This document shows positions 6,557 to 9,399 of a stretch of 9,399 nucleotides of DNA, piece by piece. The stretch covers positions 1 to 9,399 of the forward strand of contig CABXPN010000037.1 of assembly GCA_902514225.1 (NCBI GenBank), written 5' to 3'. A model generated the notes under the pieces. The model saw nothing but the letters and a program-made list of their open reading frames with translations, did no database searches and was not told where the DNA came from. The position numbers and the translations under genes are program-made. Every line of letters begins with the position of its first letter. Position 1 is the stretch's first letter. The stretch is from an uncultured Bacteroidota bacterium (GTDB taxonomy: Bacteria > Bacteroidota > Bacteroidia > Flavobacteriales > BACL11).

Positions 6557-7131
6557 TGTATAAGAAGATACTTGTTTTCATATGTTGTGCAGTTTTAGTT
6601 TCTAAAACAGTAAGCTCACAGATTGTTAGTGTAGAAGGGGTTAGTCATGCTGATACAGTTCAGCATGCGGCTCCCTTCTCATTAAACTTTTGGTTTGTGA
6701 ATACAGGAAACACATCTATATTAGATTCAGTTATTACTGCTAACATAGTGATTTCTCCAGTTAATGCAGCTCCACAAAATTGGCAGATATTATCTATTAC
6801 ACAAAGTATACCTCAAGGGATCTTTTCCCCAGGAGATAGTATCTTTATGTTAAATACCCTTCTTAATGGTGGACCGCAATTATATCAGCAAGCAGGAGAT
6901 AATTTAGTTGTTATTTGGCCAAGTTTTGTAGTCCCCGTTACTATTGATACTAGTATTACTCCCTTGTATGTAATCCCACCTACAACATCTATTAATGAGA
7001 TGATTCCTCCTAGTAATAAGGCTCCATCTTATTATATATATGATGTTCTAGGTAGAAGATATAATAATATAAATTATATTCCTATAGGATCCATGTATAT
7101 AAGAGATGGTAAGAAGTATATTAGAAAATAA
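6556..7131 (+). CDS. Small secreted protein with a T9SS-like C-terminal tail, function unknown
   Basis: This 191-residue protein has a signal peptide (about 1-21, ending TVSSQ). Its mature part is beta-rich: residues 38-70 (APFSLNFWFVNTGNTSILDS onward) resemble an Ig-like or CARDB-like strand pattern, though too weakly for a domain call. After a linker rich in Pro, Ser and Thr (about 140-157), the tail YYIYDVLGRR (159-168) ends in MYIRDGKKYIRK (180-191). This parallels the VDVLGRE tail of the preceding protein and looks like a shortened T9SS sorting domain, so both proteins are probably exported by the same route. The ATG overlaps the upstream stop by one base, suggesting translational coupling. 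The next gene starts 8 bases downstream. I do not recognise the mature domain; partner or co-secreted factor of the upstream protein is an inference from coupling. Confidence 0.78.
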   Translation: MYKKILVFICCAVLVSKTVSSQIVSVEGVSHADTVQHAAPFSLNFWFVNTGNTSILDSVITANIVISPVNAAPQNWQILSITQSIPQGIFSPGDSIFMLNTLLNGGPQLYQQAGDNLVVIWPSFVVPVTIDTSITPLYVIPPTTSINEMIPPSNKAPSYYIYDVLGRRYNNINYIPIGSMYIRDGKKYIRK

Positions 7132-7139
7132 TATTCTCA

Positions 7140-8570
7140 ATGAATAATGCTTTAGATACTATTGTACAATCTTTGTCAAAGGAGGAGGTTAGATTCTTTA
7201 AGTTATTTCTAAAAAGAACTGAGAGTAAGAATCGAAAAGATGTAGATCTGTTTGATTTAATCAGAAGAAAAAATGGAGATTATACTACTAAAGACGCCTT
7301 AAAAACACTAAAAACTAATCCAAATAATTATTATCAAGTCAAGAATAGGTTATATCATGAATTGAATAATTCTATGGTATGGCAACATATTTGGAAAGAT
7401 AAACAATCTAAATCTTTTAGTTTTGTTTTACTATCTAGAGTTTATAAGAACAAAGGGGAATTAGAACTATCTTTTCATTACCTAAAAAAAGCGGAGAAAG
7501 AAGCAATAGATTCAGAATTATATGAGGTTTTATCTATCATTTACTCAGAGATAATTGAGATCTCTCATGAGCTACTTTCTGTTGATGTAGATCATTATAT
7601 TGAACTAAAAAGAGATAATATTAAGATCTTATCTGAGATTGATGAGATGGATTTATTATTAGCTAAAATAATGTATGATATAAAAACCAAACAGAATTTT
7701 GGAAAATCAGATGGTAGTTTAGTTAAACTGATTAAAACAAAATATGGGAAGATCTCAAAAGAAAAGAATTTAGTAAGTAGCCCTAGATTTAGAATAAGAT
7801 TATTTAAAATGTATAGTCGTTTGTTACTGCAGGAACGCGATTATCAATCATTAGAGAAGTTTCTACTTGAAAGTTATAATGATTTTTTAAAGGAAAAGTT
7901 ATTTATCAGATCAAATCACAACGAGAAGCTCACCTTATTAACTTATCTGTCTAATTGTTTGTATAAAACTAAGAAGTATAAACAGTCATTGAAATACTCT
8001 GAAGAATTATTAAATGGCATGAAAGAATACGATTGTTTCTTGCACGATAAATATCTATTTTACTACTATAATATACTTGTATTAAATTACGCTAAAACAG
8101 ATAAAAAGAAAGCATTAGATTATTTAAATAAAGCAAGCAGGAGTGAAGTAATTAAAAAATTACCATCTTATAATGCGTTTATTTATTTAAATCGTTCATT
8201 AATTTATTACTATGAAGATAATTATAAAGAATCCCAGAAGAATATTGCTAGATTAATTATGCAAGAGGATTTTTTAATGCTAGATAAATCATTTCAATTA
8301 AAAATATTAGTTACTGAACTAATGATTAGAATGATGCTTTCTAATAAGAATCTTAATGATAAGATTACAAGTATTAAGAAGGATTATGACACTTTATTAC
8401 TAGAAGAAAACCATATAAGAGAGAAGAAAATGATAGATTTAATTTTTAAGAAGATTAGTGATGGGGGTGTTGTAGATAATAAAGAGGATTTATTGTCTAG
8501 CATGTCAGATTCTGATTCAGAAGATATTGATATTATAAGTTATAATCGTTGGGTTAAAGATTATATTTAA
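7140..8570 (+). CDS. Cytoplasmic all-helical (TPR-like) protein of unknown function
   Basis: This 476-residue protein has no signal peptide or membrane segment and is rich in Lys, Leu, Tyr, Glu and Ser. It appears to be almost entirely amphipathic helices of TPR-like spacing, for example SRVYKNKGELELSFHYLKKA (99-118), LSNCLYKTKKYKQSLKYSEE (270-289) and a stretch near 345-368. The N-terminal part, LSKEEVRFFKLFLKRTESKN (12-31) followed by a YYQVKNRLYHEL segment, looks like a separate conserved head, possibly for interaction. The C terminus has an acidic patch (DSDSEDIDI). From memory, similar proteins without known function occur in Flavobacteriales; I cannot confirm this here. It is the third gene of the operon, 8 bases after the small secreted protein, and is followed by a strong terminator. 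A regulatory or scaffold role for the secreted pair is speculative. Confidence 0.8.
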   Translation: MNNALDTIVQSLSKEEVRFFKLFLKRTESKNRKDVDLFDLIRRKNGDYTTKDALKTLKTNPNNYYQVKNRLYHELNNSMVWQHIWKDKQSKSFSFVLLSRVYKNKGELELSFHYLKKAEKEAIDSELYEVLSIIYSEIIEISHELLSVDVDHYIELKRDNIKILSEIDEMDLLLAKIMYDIKTKQNFGKSDGSLVKLIKTKYGKISKEKNLVSSPRFRIRLFKMYSRLLLQERDYQSLEKFLLESYNDFLKEKLFIRSNHNEKLTLLTYLSNCLYKTKKYKQSLKYSEELLNGMKEYDCFLHDKYLFYYYNILVLNYAKTDKKKALDYLNKASRSEVIKKLPSYNAFIYLNRSLIYYYEDNYKESQKNIARLIMQEDFLMLDKSFQLKILVTELMIRMMLSNKNLNDKITSIKKDYDTLLLEENHIREKKMIDLIFKKISDGGVVDNKEDLLSSMSDSDSEDIDIISYNRWVKDYI

Positions 8571-8577
8571 TAAATAA

Positions 8578-8606
8578 AAAACCACTCATTGAGTGGTTTT
8601 ATTTTT
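8578..8606 (+). terminator. Terminator of the three-gene operon (hairpin of element copy D)
   Basis: Complementary 11-base arms at 8578-8588 and 8590-8600, built around CCACTC and GAGTGG, are followed by ATTTTT at 8601-8606. The hairpin begins 8 bases after the stop at 8570. A-rich sequence on its left gives a T-run on the minus strand, so it could work in both directions. Confidence 0.85.
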
Positions 8607-8654
8607 GGTGGACCTCTCGGTACTTATTTCGAACTTTTTTAGAAAATTATTGAG

Positions 8655-8662
8655 TAAGTTTG
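8655..8662 (+). promoter_or_regulatory. -7 promoter box TAAGTTTG of the esterase gene
   Basis: This is an exact fit to TAnnTTTG, ending 4 bases before the ATG at 8667, the same arrangement as at 791-798. A possible but poor -33 box is TTTCG at 8627-8631, 23 bases upstream. It implies a leaderless or very short-leader mRNA. Confidence 0.6.
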
Positions 8663-8666
8663 TTTA

Positions 8667-9399
8667 ATGAAAAAATTGATATTTTTAATATTTATACTTT
8701 TTATAGCCTGTAGTAAGTCAGGTGTTAATATTACTGATAAGGTTTATGATGTAATTTTGATTATTGGACAATCTAATACACACTATGGTATTGGATATGA
8801 TTCAGTACTTGACGCTCCAGATAGTCGGATCTATCAACTTGGGAGACATTTTACTAGAGATTTACAAGTAATTTTAGCTGAGGAACCATTAGATCATCAT
8901 ACAATACAGTCGCAAAAGATTGGTTTTGGATTAGCTTTTGCTAAGGAATATATCCAAGATAACCCTAGTAAAGAAGTTTTAATAATTCCATGTGGTTATG
9001 GAGGGACTGGATTTATTGATAATAGATGGAATAAGGGAGATGATTTATATAATGATGCTATCGATAGAGTTAATTTTGTGTTAGAGAAATATCCTGGCAG
9101 TCAAATTAAAGTGATTTTGTGGCATCAGGGTGAGCAAGATGCTATTCATGAAAATAATAATTATCAGAATTCTCTTGATAGATTTATTAATGACATTAGA
9201 TTAGACGTGTATTCTGATTCTGTTCCTTTTTTGCTTGGAGGTATGGTGCCATATTGGGTTGGAGACGATTTAAATCGTTTGTCATTTCAAAATATTATTT
9301 CAGAAACCCCTAGTAGAATATATAATACAGGTTATGCTGATCCCACTACCCCTTTTCTAATTGTTAAGGAGGATAATCATTATGATGAGATTCATTATG
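8667..9399 (+). CDS. SGNH-type lipoprotein esterase, sialate O-acetylesterase-like (3' end beyond the window)
   Basis: The frame is open from the ATG at 8667 to the window edge (244 residues). A lipoprotein signal peptide with lipobox FIAC and lipidated Cys15 starts the protein. It carries the blocks of the SGNH/GDSL hydrolase fold as found in sialate O-acetylesterase (SASA/DUF303) proteins: GQSN (34-37, nucleophile Ser36), GYGGTGF (110-116, oxyanion glycine), WHQGEQD (152-158) and DEIH (240-243) supplying the catalytic Asp and His just before the edge. Members remove acetyl esters from sialic acids or plant and microbial polysaccharides; the substrate is not readable here. The mature start CSKSG lacks the acidic stretch seen in the DUF4249 lipoprotein, so periplasmic rather than surface placement is possible. 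Only a short C-terminal end should be missing. Transcription probably starts from the -7 box in repeat copy D. Confidence 0.87.
   Translation, partial: MKKLIFLIFILFIACSKSGVNITDKVYDVILIIGQSNTHYGIGYDSVLDAPDSRIYQLGRHFTRDLQVILAEEPLDHHTIQSQKIGFGLAFAKEYIQDNPSKEVLIIPCGYGGTGFIDNRWNKGDDLYNDAIDRVNFVLEKYPGSQIKVILWHQGEQDAIHENNNYQNSLDRFINDIRLDVYSDSVPFLLGGMVPYWVGDDLNRLSFQNIISETPSRIYNTGYADPTTPFLIVKEDNHYDEIHY

Larger units (their letters stand above)
8578..8662 (+). repeat. Intergenic compound element, copy D (best-preserved copy)
   Basis: All parts are present: the hairpin (8578-8600), a T-run, the core (8607-8644, beginning GGTGGACCTCTCGGT and continuing with ACTTATTTCGAAC, a T-run and AGAA), the AT-rich palindrome and the -7 box TAAGTTTG (8655-8662). 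Like copy A it fills nearly the whole gap between two plus-strand units and places the -7 box 4 bases before the start codon. Confidence 0.85.

Noticed and set aside
713..8662. CRISPR array or insertion-sequence ends
   Set aside because: The copies are 1-3.5 kb apart, with ordinary genes between them; there is no transposase, no target duplication and no terminal inverted repeat pair.

Overview
The window reads as chromosomal DNA of an AT-rich member of the Bacteroidota, most likely Flavobacteriales (the secreted-protein tails look like those of Crocinitomicaceae or relatives). The evidence is a TonB-dependent receptor next to a DUF4249 lipoprotein, two secreted proteins with short type IX secretion (T9SS) style tails, TAnnTTTG-type -7 promoter boxes, A-rich leaders and no Shine-Dalgarno sequences. 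No rRNA, tRNA, CRISPR array, transposase or integrase gene is visible.

Layout. At the left edge is the C-terminal half of a sugar-type MFS transporter (up to 699), with an in-frame stop at 7-9 that suggests disruption. Next is a two-gene operon (803-4251): an outer-membrane TonB-dependent receptor and its DUF4249 surface lipoprotein. A TIGR01777-type epimerase then lies on the minus strand (4301-5200). A three-gene plus-strand operon follows (5450-8570): a secreted PKD protein with three four-cysteine repeats, a small secreted protein with a T9SS-like tail, and a cytoplasmic all-helical protein of unknown function. At the right edge is the start of a lipoprotein esterase of the SGNH/sialate O-acetylesterase type (8667 to the end); its catalytic DxxH motif falls in the last residues of the window.

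The most unusual structure lies between the genes. A compound element of about 65-90 bp occurs four times in the same orientation (713-798, 4257-4320, 5222-5299, 8578-8662), once in each gap between transcription units. It consists of a terminator-like hairpin, a strongly conserved core of about 35 bp around TCTCGGT and TTTCGAAC, and in the two best copies an AT-rich palindrome with a -7 box ending 4 nt before the next start codon. The core lies after the terminator and before the promoter box, so it should be absent from plus-strand mRNA, which points to a DNA-level role or a minus-strand RNA. The two inner copies resemble each other and bracket the inverted epimerase gene; one supplies the last codons of that gene. 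Whether the element is regulatory, a recombination site or a dispersed repeat cannot be decided from one window.

In function, the receptor/DUF4249 pair probably imports an unidentified ligand, the middle operon exports two proteins and makes one cytoplasmic protein, and the flanking units are unrelated metabolic or envelope genes. No gene-free stretch exceeds 300 bp; the longest (5201-5449) holds one element copy and the promoter of the middle operon.
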